Below are positions 16,065 through 26,973 of a stretch of DNA of 64,000 nucleotides, in pieces. The position numbers and the translations under genes were made by a program. The stretch is from positions 1 to 64,000 of the forward strand of contig NZ_FOLM01000004.1 in assembly GCF_900112355.1 (NCBI RefSeq). Direction: 5' to 3'. How positions within the stretch are numbered: position 1 is the stretch's first letter; each line of letters starts with the position of its first letter. Below the pieces are notes generated by a model, which saw only the letters and a list, made by a program, of their open reading frames with translations, was not told the origin of the DNA and searched no databases. The DNA is from Streptomyces aidingensis (GTDB lineage Bacteria; Actinomycetota; Actinomycetes; Streptomycetales; Streptomycetaceae).

Positions 16065-16475
16065 ATGCTCGCCGCGCCCCGACCCGACGCCCCTGACCTG
16101 CTGCTTGCCGAGGCGCTCCGGCTGCTGCCGGGGATGCCGCCCGGCCGGGCGGCGGTGACCCGGCGCGCGCTGCCGTACATCGTGCCCGCGCGGCACCTGG
16201 TCGCCGAGAACGGCCAGGTGCTGCTGCGCATCCCCACCGGCCGGCCCGAGGCCCGCCGGCTCGACGGCACGGTGCTGGCCTATGCCTCGGACCGGGTCGG
16301 GCACGCCGGTGCCGGGTTGATGGTGCAGCTCATCGGCACCGCCGAGGTGACCGAGCCCTCCCGGGCCGAACGCGACGCGCTGGCGGCCGGTGCGCCGGCC
16401 GCACCGGAGCAGGTGCTCCATCTGCGTCTGACCCCCCGCTTCGCCGCCGTCTGCCACGACTACACCGGCGCATAG
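16065..16475 (+). CDS. Pyridoxamine 5'-phosphate oxidase-like (split-barrel) protein
   Basis: This 136-aa protein looks like a split-barrel flavin/F420-binding protein: ALPYIVPARHLVAENGQVLLRIPTG (beta strands), DGTVLAYASD, and GAGLMVQLIGTAEVTEPSRAE. Such small proteins bind FMN, F420 or heme and often lack a known substrate. The ATG at 16065 is the first start giving the family-sized product; the region from 15916 to 16064 has no clear RBS-linked alternative. It converges with the kinase gene (9 bp between stops). Substrate unknown. Confidence 0.7.
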   Translation: MLAAPRPDAPDLLLAEALRLLPGMPPGRAAVTRRALPYIVPARHLVAENGQVLLRIPTGRPEARRLDGTVLAYASDRVGHAGAGLMVQLIGTAEVTEPSRAERDALAAGAPAAPEQVLHLRLTPRFAAVCHDYTGA

Positions 16476-16483
16476 CGCCGGGA

Positions 16484-18259
<1,776 letters not shown>

Positions 18260-18496
18260 CGATCCTCGCCGTGCCTCGCCGTTGCGATGAACCATCAAAC
18301 CGGTTTCCCGGCCGCGGCGCCAACCGCCGGATACCGAGTATGACGGAGTGCGCCGGCCGATGACGCTCCTGTCACAGGGCAGCGGCAAGCGGTCACGGAA
18401 CGGACAAGCGGCTTGACGCGTACCGGCGCTGAGGCAGACTGGGCCCTGTCGTATGGGTAGTGCAGTCTGATGCCAGCACGGGGGAGTCGTACAACC

Positions 18497-20266
18497 ATGA
18501 GTGACCATGCCGCGGGCCGGCCCGCCGACCACTCGGGCCAGGCGGTCGGCGCCGGGCGTTATCGCCTCGACCGGCTGCTGGGCACGGGCGGCATGGCATC
18601 GGTGCATCTGGGCTACGACACGGTGCTGGACCGGCAGATCGCGGTCAAGACCATGCACGGCGAACTCGGCCGGGACGACTCGTTCCGGGAGCGCTTCAAG
18701 CGCGAGGCGCAGGCGGTCGCCAAGCTCACCCACACCAACATCGTCTCGGTCTTCGACACCGGCGAGGACGTGATCGACGGCCTGCCGGTGCCGTACATCG
18801 TCATGGAGTATGTGGACGGCGAGCCGCTGCGCGGCGTGCTGGACGCCGACATCCGGCAGCTCGGCGCGATGCCCGTGGACAAGGCGCTGAAGATCACCGC
18901 GGATGTGTGCGCGGCGCTGGACATCTCCCACGAGATGGGCCTGGTGCACCGGGACATCAAACCGGGCAATGTGATGGTGACCCGGCGCGGTGTGGTCAAG
19001 GTGATGGACTTCGGCATCGCGCGGGCCATGCAGTCCGGGGTCACCGCCATGACCCAGACCGGCATGGTGGTCGGCACCCCGCAGTACCTCTCCCCCGAGC
19101 AGGCGCTGGGGCGCGGTGTGGACGCCCGCTCCGACCTGTACTCGGTGGGCATCATGCTCTTCGAACTGCTCACCGGGCGGCTGCCGTTCAATGCGGACAA
19201 CCCGCTGGCCATCGCCTATGCCCATGTGCAGGAGGAGCCGCCGGCGCCCTCGATGGTCAACGCGGCGGTGCCGCCGGCCGTGGACGCGCTGGTGGCCCGG
19301 ATGCTGCGCAAGAACCCCAATGAGCGCTTCCCGAGCGCGGAGGCGGTCAAGGCGGAGTGCGAGCGGCTGACGGCCACCCTGGGCGGGGCCGGGACCGCGC
19401 CGCAGATCACCGGGGCGGCGCCGATGCAGGCCGGGGCGGCCGTCTCGCAGACGGTGTTCCCGCAGTTCGGCGGGGTGGCCACGCCGCCGCCGGGCGGGGA
19501 TCCGTACACCCCGGCCGGCACCCCGGCACCGGTCCAGCAGCCGTATGGGCCGGCCGGCGCCGCCGCCACTCCGCCGCCGGCCGCTCCGGGGGCGTACGGC
19601 TACCCGCACACCCCGGCACCCGCCGGGCCGGGCACCCCGCCGCCGTACGCGGCGGCGACCGTGACGCATGCGCCGTCGTCGTCCGGCGGGGACGGCGGCG
19701 GCAAGTCGATGATGTGGGTGCTGATCGCCGCGGTGACGGCCATCGTGCTGGTCGCGGGGGTGGCCATCGTGGCCGTGGTGAGCAGCGGCGGCACCGAGCA
19801 GAACGAGGCCCAGGGCGGCGGCGAGCAGAACGGGGCCGAGGACCCGCAGCAGAACGCCGGGGACGACGCGGGCGGCACAGCGGGCGGGGCGGACGAGGGG
19901 GACGACGCGGGCGCGGCCGGCGGCACCGAGGAGAGCACCGAGCCGGACGAGCGCGAGCCGCGCTACAAGGAGGGCGACGAGACCAAGACCATCGACGTCA
20001 CCGAGTGCACCCATGCCGACGAGTACTACGACCAGGACGAGCACCCGGGCGCCGTCTCCATGCCGGACTTCTACGACGTGCACTTCGCCTCCGTGAAGGA
20101 GTGCATGCAGAAGGCCGAGTGGCTGTACGACGACGAGGAGCGGGACGAGGCGCTCAAGGGCGAGGGCATGGTGGTGGACCAGACACCCGAGCCGTACTCG
20201 CCGTTCGACCCGGAGAAGGACACCATCACCATCGTCATCTCCACCGGCTACGAGGCCGCCAACTGA
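18497..20266 (+). CDS. Membrane Ser/Thr protein kinase with divergent PASTA-like C-terminus
   Basis: This 589-aa kinase has its domain at residues ~17-290: GTGGMASVHLG loop, IAVKTM lysine, [31 protein letters not shown] Pro/Ala/Gly-rich juxtamembrane region follows (about 290-400), then one TM (about 404-428) and a Gln/Asn/Glu/Gly-rich linker. The last ~90 residues form an acidic domain ending GMVVDQTPEP...DTITIVISTGY. The pattern 'V..Q.P.P......I.I.IS.G' resembles a PASTA domain, the lipid-II/muropeptide sensor of PknB, but this is distant. I chose the ATG at 18497 (GGGGGAG upstream); the open frame begins at 18470. It is followed by a very strong terminator. Confidence 0.92.
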   Translation: MSDHAAGRPADHSGQAVGAGRYRLDRLLGTGGMASVHLGYDTVLDRQIAVKTMHGELGRDDSFRERFKREAQAVAKLTHTNIVSVFDTGEDVIDGLPVPYIVMEYVDGEPLRGVLDADIRQLGAMPVDKALKITADVCAALDISHEMGLVHRDIKPGNVMVTRRGVVKVMDFGIARAMQSGVTAMTQTGMVVGTPQYLSPEQALGRGVDARSDLYSVGIMLFELLTGRLPFNADNPLAIAYAHVQEEPPAPSMVNAAVPPAVDALVARMLRKNPNERFPSAEAVKAECERLTATLGGAGTAPQITGAAPMQAGAAVSQTVFPQFGGVATPPPGGDPYTPAGTPAPVQQPYGPAGAAATPPPAAPGAYGYPHTPAPAGPGTPPPYAAATVTHAPSSSGGDGGGKSMMWVLIAAVTAIVLVAGVAIVAVVSSGGTEQNEAQGGGEQNGAEDPQQNAGDDAGGTAGGADEGDDAGAAGGTEESTEPDEREPRYKEGDETKTIDVTECTHADEYYDQDEHPGAVSMPDFYDVHFASVKECMQKAEWLYDDEERDEALKGEGMVVDQTPEPYSPFDPEKDTITIVISTGYEAAN

Positions 20267-20272
20267 GCGAGG

Positions 20273-20317
20273 ACGCAGGCGGGCCCGGCGGAACGGCTCC
20301 GCCGGGCCCGCCTGCGT
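20273..20317. terminator. Bidirectional terminator, 20-bp perfect stem
   Basis: The 20-bp arm at 20273-20292 (starting ACGCAGGCGG) is exactly complementary to 20298-20317 (ending CGCCTGCGT) around a 5-nt loop. It lies between the convergent kinase and MDMPI-like genes, 6 bp after the kinase stop. Confidence 0.88.
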
Positions 20318-20337
20318 CTCCGTAACCGGGGTCCGGG

Positions 20338-21162
20338 TCAGTGGGTGACGGAGAAGTTGGTCAGAATGGTGTGGGCGAGGTCGGCGTCGCCCTCGATCTT
20401 GATCTTGTCGGCGATGCGGCGGACCCGGACCCGGCCGCAGGCCAGCCGGGAGTAGGTCTCCCAGTCCATGGTGAAGGTGACCAGTGGGCCCAGGGAGGGG
20501 CTGGAGGAGACCGTGCCCTGCCCGTCCTGGTCCACCCGCACGGTGCGGAGGAACTCCAGCGGGCCGCTGACGTCGAAGACGAAGGCGGAGCGGCGGGGGG
20601 CGCCGGCGTCCTTGGCGATCACCTTGGGCAGCCGCTCCAGCATGATGTCCCGGGCGATCACGGCGCCCGCGGTGTCCAGCGTGCCGGGCAGGCCGAGCGC
20701 CCGGCGGATGTCCTGCTCGTGCGCCCAGACGTCGAAGGCCCGGTAGCGCAGGAACTGTTCGAGGGGGAGCTTGCCGAGCACGGGATGGCTGATGACGTAG
20801 GAGGGATCGCGCTTCTCGTTGCGCAGGTGCCGGGAGCGTCGGATGATCGTGTATTCGAGCTCGCTGGTCATCTCCGGCGCGGTGTGATGGCGCCGGACGT
20901 CGACCTGGACCTCGTTGTAGCGGCTGGCCTCGTCCTTGACGTGGTAGAGATCGCGGGGAAGGCTGTGGATGGGCCGGGGGTCACCGAGTGCCTCGCATTC
21001 GGCGCCGATGATGTGGGAGACCACGTCGCGCACGGACCAGCCGGGACACTCGGTAGGACGGTTCCACTCGCCTTCGACGAGTGGCGAGACGAGTTCGGAT
21101 ATCGCCTCGATGGACTGCGTCCAGGCGTCGATGGACGGCTGAAGGCTCGGGTGCACGCTCAC
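20338..21162 (-). CDS. Maleylpyruvate isomerase-type, mycothiol-dependent (DinB-like) protein
   Basis: This 274-aa protein begins with a DinB/MDMPI four-helix domain: GEWNRPTECPGWSVRDVVSH near residue 45, a metal-site His, and the second motif AFDVWAHEQDIRRALGLPG near residue 165. A C-terminal SCP2-like part follows. Family members are metal- and mycothiol-dependent isomerases or transferases. The start is set at GTG 21162 because GAGGGG lies 5 nt upstream and homologues start near VHPSLQPSIDAW; 14 more in-frame residues exist upstream. Substrate not predictable. Confidence 0.85.
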   Translation of the reverse strand: MSVHPSLQPSIDAWTQSIEAISELVSPLVEGEWNRPTECPGWSVRDVVSHIIGAECEALGDPRPIHSLPRDLYHVKDEASRYNEVQVDVRRHHTAPEMTSELEYTIIRRSRHLRNEKRDPSYVISHPVLGKLPLEQFLRYRAFDVWAHEQDIRRALGLPGTLDTAGAVIARDIMLERLPKVIAKDAGAPRRSAFVFDVSGPLEFLRTVRVDQDGQGTVSSSPSLGPLVTFTMDWETYSRLACGRVRVRRIADKIKIEGDADLAHTILTNFSVTH

Positions 21163-21323
21163 GGGACCCCTCGAAGCGGTGAGTTGCTGGCGGAGTGTTC
21201 CCACATCCTAGGGCGCAAACACCTGTCAGTTCGAGGGGCTTCGGGGGTCTGCGCGGCTCCCGGGCGTATTGTGCGCCCCCCTCGCCACTCGTGGCGCCGC
21301 CGTTGCCCGCCGGCCGTCGCCGG

Positions 21324-22649
21324 CTACCCGGTGAGGAACGCCAGCAGGGCGTTGGCGAGCAGATACGGGTCGGCCGCGGCGCACAGCTCGCGCGCCGAGT
21401 GCATGGAGAGCAGCGGGATGCCGACATCCACGGTGGCGATGCCGTGCCGGGCGGCGGTGATCGGGCCGATGGTGGTGCCGCAGGGCACGGAATTGCTGGA
21501 GACGAAGGGCTGCCAGTCCACCCCGGCGCGCTCGCAGGCGGCGGCGAACACGGCGCGGCCGGTGCCGTCGGTGGCATAGCGCTGGTTGACATTGGTCTTC
21601 AGCAGCGGACCGCCGCCCGCCAGCGGCCGGTGGTCCGGGTCGTGCCGGTCGGCGTAGTTGGGGTGCACCGAGTGCCCGGTGTCCGAGGACAGGCAGAACG
21701 ATCCGGCCCAGGCGCGGGCCCGGTCCTCGGCGGTGCCGCCGCGGGCCAGCACCGCCCGCTCCAGGACACTGCCCAGCAGCGGGCCGTCCGCGCCGGTGTC
21801 CGACTGGCTGCCGTTCTCCTCGTGATCGAACGCGGCCAGCACCGGGATGTACGGCAGCGGCCCGGCGTCGTGGCCGCCGCCGGCGGCGGCCCGTCCGGCC
21901 GCGGCGGTCAGCGCCGCCACGCCCGCGTGCACCGAGACCAGGTTGTCCATTCGGGGACCGGCCACCAGCTCCCGGTCCTTGCCCAGATAGGCGGGCGGCT
22001 CCACGCTGTGCAGCATCAGATCCCAGCCCGCCACCTCGGCGGCGCCGTCCAGCCCGGCCTCGGCCGCCAGGAACTCCAGCAGCTCGCCCTCGGCCGGCTT
22101 GCCCAGGCCCCACAGCGGCATGATGTGCTGCTGCCGGTCCAGCTTCAGCGCCTCGTTGACCTGGCGGTCGAGGTGGATGGCGAGCTGCGCCACCCGGGCC
22201 AGCGGCCGGTCGGTGTGCACCAGCAGATGGCTGCCGTCGTGCCGGATCAGCCGCCCGGAGATCCCGAGGTCGCGGTCGAGCCAGGAGTTGAGCAGCGGCC
22301 CGCCGTAGATCTCCACGGCAAGCTGCTTCCAGCCGTGCCGGCCGGTGTCCGGGCGCGGCTTGACGCGCAGATTGGGCGAGTCGGTGTGCGCCCCGACGAT
22401 CCGGAACGGCGTCGCCGGTGCCGCCCCCTCGGGGACGTACCACGCGATCAGCGCCCCGCCGCGGATCACATAGCGACCGCCGCTCTGCTCTCCCTCGCCC
22501 CATGCGTCGGTCTCCGCCAGCCGCCGGAAGCCCGCCTTCTCCAGCCGGTCGGCCGCGCCCGCCACGGCGTGGTAGGGCGAGGGCGAGGCTGCCAGATACC
22601 CCAGCAGATCATCGGTGTGAGCCCGGTCGAACAGCGGTAGCGCAGCCAT
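21324..22649 (-). CDS. M18-family aspartyl aminopeptidase
   Basis: This 441-aa dinuclear zinc aminopeptidase shows the M18 metal motifs: VGAHTDSPNLRVKP (His near residue 90), AAFDHEENGSQSDTGADG (near 240), SSDTGHSVHPNYADRHD (near 290) and the C-terminal PLLSMHSARELCA (His ligand). It removes N-terminal acidic residues from peptides in the cytosol. ATG 22649 is preferred; a GTG two codons upstream (22655) is possible. It stands alone on the minus strand. Confidence 0.93.
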   Translation of the reverse strand: MAALPLFDRAHTDDLLGYLAASPSPYHAVAGAADRLEKAGFRRLAETDAWGEGEQSGGRYVIRGGALIAWYVPEGAAPATPFRIVGAHTDSPNLRVKPRPDTGRHGWKQLAVEIYGGPLLNSWLDRDLGISGRLIRHDGSHLLVHTDRPLARVAQLAIHLDRQVNEALKLDRQQHIMPLWGLGKPAEGELLEFLAAEAGLDGAAEVAGWDLMLHSVEPPAYLGKDRELVAGPRMDNLVSVHAGVAALTAAAGRAAAGGGHDAGPLPYIPVLAAFDHEENGSQSDTGADGPLLGSVLERAVLARGGTAEDRARAWAGSFCLSSDTGHSVHPNYADRHDPDHRPLAGGGPLLKTNVNQRYATDGTGRAVFAAACERAGVDWQPFVSSNSVPCGTTIGPITAARHGIATVDVGIPLLSMHSARELCAAADPYLLANALLAFLTG

Positions 22650-22763
22650 GGCCACAGCATACGTACCGTCCGCCGTCTCCCGTGCCCCGTGCCCCGTGCC
22701 GCACTCTCGTCCCGGCAGCCCCCTGGCCTCGTCCGGGGGGCTGCCGGGGGCCGCCGGGCGGGT

Positions 22764-23273
22764 TCAGCCCCGGATCAGGGAGCCGTCGGGGGCGACCACG
22801 TACCACTTGTCGCCGACGCCCTGGCCGACGGCGTCACCGGGGCTGGTGTCGCCCTGGTAGGTGTAGAGCGGCCAGTTGTCGATGACGAGCTGGTACGTGC
22901 CGGTGTCCGGGCGCTGGTAGGCGTCCAGCAGGCCGGTGTCCACGCCCGTCACCTTCGCCGGGTCGGCGGCCTCCGCGGCCGGCCACAGGTCCAGGCAGTC
23001 CTCGGTGCAGGCCGAGGTCACCGGGGAGTCGGAGTCGTCGGTGAAGCGGTAGAGGGTGCGGCCCTCGCCGTCCACCAGGATCTGGCCGTACTCCGGGTGC
23101 TCGTGGACCGCCACGCCGCCGGTGTACTCCGCCGCGCCGCCGTCCTCCTCGGCGCCGCTGTCCGCCCCGCCCCCGCCCAGGTCGGTGCCGGTGTCCTCAC
23201 AGGCGGTGGTGGTGAACAGCACGGCGGCCCCGGCGGCGGCGACGGCGAAGGCGCGCAGCTTGTTGTTGTTCAT
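22764..23273 (-). CDS. Lipoprotein with two COG4315-type secreted repeats
   Basis: This 169-aa protein has a lipoprotein signal (AVAAAGAAVLFTTTACEDTG; lipobox TTAC, Cys ~25), then a Gly/Glu/Ala linker. Two copies of the 'secreted repeat of unknown function' follow: LVDGEGRTLYRFTDDSDS with CTEDCLDLWPA, then YQLVIDNWPLYTYQGDTSPGD with GDKWYVVAPDG. The paired cysteines (ACTEDC) are typical. Such proteins sit on the outer face of the membrane; function is unknown, with redox or heme/copper roles proposed for some relatives. The ATG follows a GGGGGG-rich RBS. Confidence 0.88.
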   Translation of the reverse strand: MNNNKLRAFAVAAAGAAVLFTTTACEDTGTDLGGGGADSGAEEDGGAAEYTGGVAVHEHPEYGQILVDGEGRTLYRFTDDSDSPVTSACTEDCLDLWPAAEAADPAKVTGVDTGLLDAYQRPDTGTYQLVIDNWPLYTYQGDTSPGDAVGQGVGDKWYVVAPDGSLIRG

Positions 23274-23405
23274 GGTGGTTCCCCCCAGTTGGTGATCCTT
23301 GATGGCGGTACGTTCTCACCCTGGGATACGGACCCGGGGGCGGAGCGGTTCAGCACCGCGCGGATTTTTTCCGCTCTTTTTTCGCGACCTTCGACAAGAA
23401 CCTGC

Positions 23406-24809
23406 TCAGGGCGCGATGTTGTGGTTGAGGCGGAACAGATTGCCCGGGTCGTAGCGGCGTTTGACGGCCCGCAGGCGGCCGAAGCCGGTGCCGTAGTTGG
23501 CGGGCGCCCGGTGCTGGTCGTCGGCGTCCATGAAGTTGGTGTAGCCGGCGCCCATGGTGTGCGGGCGCAGCGCCCGGTCGTAGGCGCGGGTCCACTCGCG
23601 GTTGGCCTCGGTGTCGGCCGGGTCCCGGAAGCTGGCCCCGAAGGCGGTGGAGTAGGCGGCGTCGCGGTGCGCGAAGGCGGACTCCTCCGGAGTGGTGCGG
23701 TGGCAGGCGCCGTCGATCGGGAAGATCACCGTGGTGGATTCGAGCGAGGGGATCGACTGGCCGAAGGTGACGTGGGTCTCGATGGTGCCGTCGTTCAGCT
23801 CGCGGTTGAAGGCGCCCTTCCAGTAGTGGCACAGGCCGGGCGGCAGCAGCTCGTCGAACAGGGTGTTGATCACCGGGTACGGCATGCGGCCGATGTGCTG
23901 CCCCAGCACGGTGCCCAGCGAGGACAGCCCGGCGCGCACCCGCTCGTCCTCCTCGGGCGGGCCGCTGAAGCAGGTGAGCACCCCGATCAGCGGGCGTCCG
24001 TGCCAGCGTTCCGGCAGGAACGGCAGCGGCGGGCCCAGCGCGAACAGCAGCAGGGCGTTCAGCTCCGGCGGCGATCCGGCGATCAGCTCCCGGTAGCGGC
24101 GCGGCACCTCGGTGTCCAGGGGATAGAAGGCCGGGCCGCCGAGGATGTCCGGCACCCGGTGCAGCCGGTACTCGAAGGAGGTGACCACGCCGAAGTTGCC
24201 GCCGCCGCCGCGCAGCGCCCACAGCAGGTCCGGGTGGTGCTCGGCATCGCAGGTGAGCAGGGTGGCGTCGGCGGTGACCACATCGGCGGAGACGAGGTTG
24301 TCGCAGGTCAGGCCGGAGCGGCGGGCGAGGTGGCCCAGGCCGCCGCCGAGGGTGAGGCCCCCGATGCCGGTGCTGGAGACCACACCGCCGGTGGTGGCCA
24401 GGCCGAAGGCGTGGGTGGCGTGGTTGAGATCGGCCCAGGTGCAGCCGCCCTCGGCGCGGGCGGTGCGGCGCACGGGGTCCACCCGGACGCCGCGCATCCG
24501 TTCCAGGTCGATCACCACCCCGTCGTCGCAGGTGCCCCAGCCCGCGACGGAGTGGGCGCCGCCGCGCACGGCGAGCGGCAGCCCGCGGTCGCGGGCGAAG
24601 GCGACGGCGGCGATCACATCGCCGGCGTCGGCGGCCCGGACGACGACGGCCGGGCGGCGGTCGTGCAGCGCGTTGTAGACCCGGCGGGCCCGGTCATAGC
24701 CGGGGTCGGCGGGCACGATGACCTCTCCGTGGACGGCCTCGCGCAGCGGCGCGGGGTCCGCGGCAGGGGCAGGGGCGGCGGCCGGGGAAGTGCGGTCGGT
24801 GACAGTCAT
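23406..24809 (-). CDS. FAD-binding (BBE-type) oxidoreductase
   Basis: This 467-aa protein has the PCMH-type FAD-binding domain (residues ~30-205): PAVVVRAADAGDVIAAVAFA, RGGAHSVAG (His for 8-alpha-histidyl FAD) and GGLTLGGGLGHLARRSGL. The C-terminal BBE motif is YDPGNLFRLNHNI. The second cysteine typical of bicovalent flavoproteins (GxxC) is absent, so a single covalent link is expected. These enzymes oxidise sugars, alkaloids or polyketides with O2. A LuxR-TPR regulator lies 228 bp upstream on the same strand, suggesting dedicated control. Substrate unknown. Confidence 0.88.
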   Translation of the reverse strand: MTVTDRTSPAAAPAPAADPAPLREAVHGEVIVPADPGYDRARRVYNALHDRRPAVVVRAADAGDVIAAVAFARDRGLPLAVRGGAHSVAGWGTCDDGVVIDLERMRGVRVDPVRRTARAEGGCTWADLNHATHAFGLATTGGVVSSTGIGGLTLGGGLGHLARRSGLTCDNLVSADVVTADATLLTCDAEHHPDLLWALRGGGGNFGVVTSFEYRLHRVPDILGGPAFYPLDTEVPRRYRELIAGSPPELNALLLFALGPPLPFLPERWHGRPLIGVLTCFSGPPEEDERVRAGLSSLGTVLGQHIGRMPYPVINTLFDELLPPGLCHYWKGAFNRELNDGTIETHVTFGQSIPSLESTTVIFPIDGACHRTTPEESAFAHRDAAYSTAFGASFRDPADTEANREWTRAYDRALRPHTMGAGYTNFMDADDQHRAPANYGTGFGRLRAVKRRYDPGNLFRLNHNIAP

Positions 24810-25037
24810 GACGGCGGAAGACCACCTTTCGGGCTTTCGGGGCCGGCGGCTGCCGTCGCGGCGGTGCCCGTCGCGGTGCCGGCGCCGGCCTGGGGTCGGC
24901 TGTGGTGCCGGCTGTGGTGCCGGTCATACCGCCGTTGTAGGCCGGGGGGCCTTGCCGCCGCATCGCCGGAACCACCCACATCGGCGCACCGCCGCGGCGT
25001 GGGTGAAACGGCCCATGGGCGGGCCGGGGGCGCCGGC

Positions 25038-26759
25038 TCAGGCGATGCCGTGGGTGCAGGCGTAGGCGGTGGCGGCGGCGCGCGAGGACACGTCGAGCTT
25101 GGCGAAGATGTTGTTGAGATGGCGGGCCACGGTGTGCTCGCTGATGTGCAGCTCGGCGGCGATGGCGCGGTTGGTGCGGCCGGCCGCGACCAGGCGCAGC
25201 ACCTCGGCCTCGCGTCCGGTGAGCCGGGACGGCAGCGGCTGTGGCCGCTCGCCGAGCAGCGCCCCGGCCCGCCGGGCGTCCGGCGCGGCGCCCAGCTGCC
25301 GGAAGGTGGCGCGCGCGGCGCGCAGCTCCAGCCGTGCGCCCTCGCTGTCCCCGGCGGCGCGGCAGGCAGCGGCCAGCAGCATCCGCACCCGGGCCGCCTC
25401 GTAGGGCACGCGCAGGCCGAGCCAGGCGGCCAGGGCCCGGTGCAGCAGCCGGATCGCCTCCTCCGGCCCGCCAGGACCGGGCGCGGTGGCGGTGGCGGAA
25501 GCGGTGGCCAGGCAGAGGGCGGCGCGGGCGGTGGTGGCCAGCGCGGTGAGCAGCGGCGGGCCGTCGGCCAGGGTGTCGAGCCGGCGGACGGACTCGGCCG
25601 CCGCGGCGGTGTCGCCGAGGGCGAGATGTGTCTCGGCGTGCGCGGCGAGCAGCCGGGCCTGCCCAAGCGGGCCGGCCGGCACACCGCCGGTCAGCGCGGG
25701 CCGCAGCGCCGCCGCCGCGGTCCGCACCCGGCCCTGGGCCAGGCGCAGCAGCGCCAGTCCGGGCTGCGGCGAGTGGCCGAGCCGGTGCGCGCGGGCGTAG
25801 GCCGCCTCCGCCTCCGCGAGTTCGCCGCGGTGCCGGTGGATCTCGCCGCGCACATACCTGGCCTGACCGGCGATGACCGCGTCATGGGCGGGCGCCTCGC
25901 GGCAGACCTGTTCCGCCTCGGACTCGGCGGCCGGCCAGTCGCCGAGCAGCTCCAGCACCTCCACCCGGTGCACCCGGCACAGCCCGCGGAACGGGTTCTC
26001 CCCGGGCAGCGCGGCGCACCAGTCCATCGCGGCCTCGGTCCATTCCGTGGCCCGGCCCAGATCGGCGACGGCCATGCAGCGGCTCAGCGACAGGCAGTAC
26101 AGCCAGCCGGTGAACAGGGTGGAGAGCTCATCGGCGGTGACCGCGCACATGGCCTCGTCCAGCAGCCCCATGGCCTCGGCGGTCCGGCCCGCGCCCAGCA
26201 GCACCCCCGCGTGCACCTGCCGGCTCATGGCGACCAGATCCGGGCCGCCGCACCGGCGGGCGATCCGGTGCATGCGGCGGGCCGCCCGCAGCGCGGCCCC
26301 GGTGTCGCCCCGGGCCTGTGCCTCCTCGGCGTCCGCCCAGGCCAGATACGACTGTTCCGGGCATTCGCCCAGCTTCGCGAGATGGTGCCGGGCGCGGCGC
26401 AGCCAGCCGGTGGCCGCGGCCGGCCGTCCCGTGCCGCGGTAGTCGTAGAAGAGCATCCAGGCGGTGTAGCCCGCCCGGCGGTGGTCACCCCGGGCGGCGT
26501 AGCCGGCGTGCGCGCGGCGCCGGGCGTCCAGGCAGATCTCCAGCCGGCCGGTCCACCAGGCGGCGTCGGCCAGGGCTTCGAGATCGGCGGCGGTCAGCGC
26601 GGCCCGCTCCCCGGGAGTGCCGGTGTCCAGGGCGCGCAGCAGGCCGAAGGCGGTGGCCCGGTCCTCCCGGGCCGCCGCGGCACGCGCCTCGGCCAGCGCC
26701 GCGCCGGTGCCGTTCGTGGCCCTGGTCCTGGTCCGGTCCGTTGCTTCCGTCTGCCCCAT
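25038..26759 (-). CDS. LuxR-type transcriptional regulator with TPR-rich sensor region
   Basis: This 573-aa protein consists mostly of helical TPR/MalT-like repeats (residues ~20-500; many A..A...A..LG patterns such as ARRMHRIARRCGGPDLVAMS). It ends in a LuxR HTH (residues ~505-570: LTGREAEVLRLVAAGRTNRA, then LHISEHTVARHLNNIFAKL). No AAA/STAND ATPase motif is present, so it is smaller than LAL regulators. The ATG at 26759 has GGAGGT ~8 nt upstream; the longer open frame to 27386 overlaps the secreted-protein gene and is rejected. Its likely target is the FAD oxidase gene just downstream. Confidence 0.85.
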   Translation of the reverse strand: MGQTEATDRTRTRATNGTGAALAEARAAAAREDRATAFGLLRALDTGTPGERAALTAADLEALADAAWWTGRLEICLDARRRAHAGYAARGDHRRAGYTAWMLFYDYRGTGRPAAATGWLRRARHHLAKLGECPEQSYLAWADAEEAQARGDTGAALRAARRMHRIARRCGGPDLVAMSRQVHAGVLLGAGRTAEAMGLLDEAMCAVTADELSTLFTGWLYCLSLSRCMAVADLGRATEWTEAAMDWCAALPGENPFRGLCRVHRVEVLELLGDWPAAESEAEQVCREAPAHDAVIAGQARYVRGEIHRHRGELAEAEAAYARAHRLGHSPQPGLALLRLAQGRVRTAAAALRPALTGGVPAGPLGQARLLAAHAETHLALGDTAAAAESVRRLDTLADGPPLLTALATTARAALCLATASATATAPGPGGPEEAIRLLHRALAAWLGLRVPYEAARVRMLLAAACRAAGDSEGARLELRAARATFRQLGAAPDARRAGALLGERPQPLPSRLTGREAEVLRLVAAGRTNRAIAAELHISEHTVARHLNNIFAKLDVSSRAAATAYACTHGIA

Positions 26760-26973
26760 GGTGGCGACCTCCGCCTTCTCCAGGATAGGAGGGCGGTGGC
26801 GTTGCGCCATGGGGCGGAGCGGGCGGAGCGGGCGGTGCGGCCGGTGGGCCGAACGGCGCGTCGGCCGGGTGAACGGCCGGGGGCGCGGGCGTGTTCCGGG
26901 GGCGCGGCCGGGCGGTGCCAGGACAGTGGGGGCTCTGGCCCGAACCGACCATTCCCGCAGGGAAGGAAAGCGC

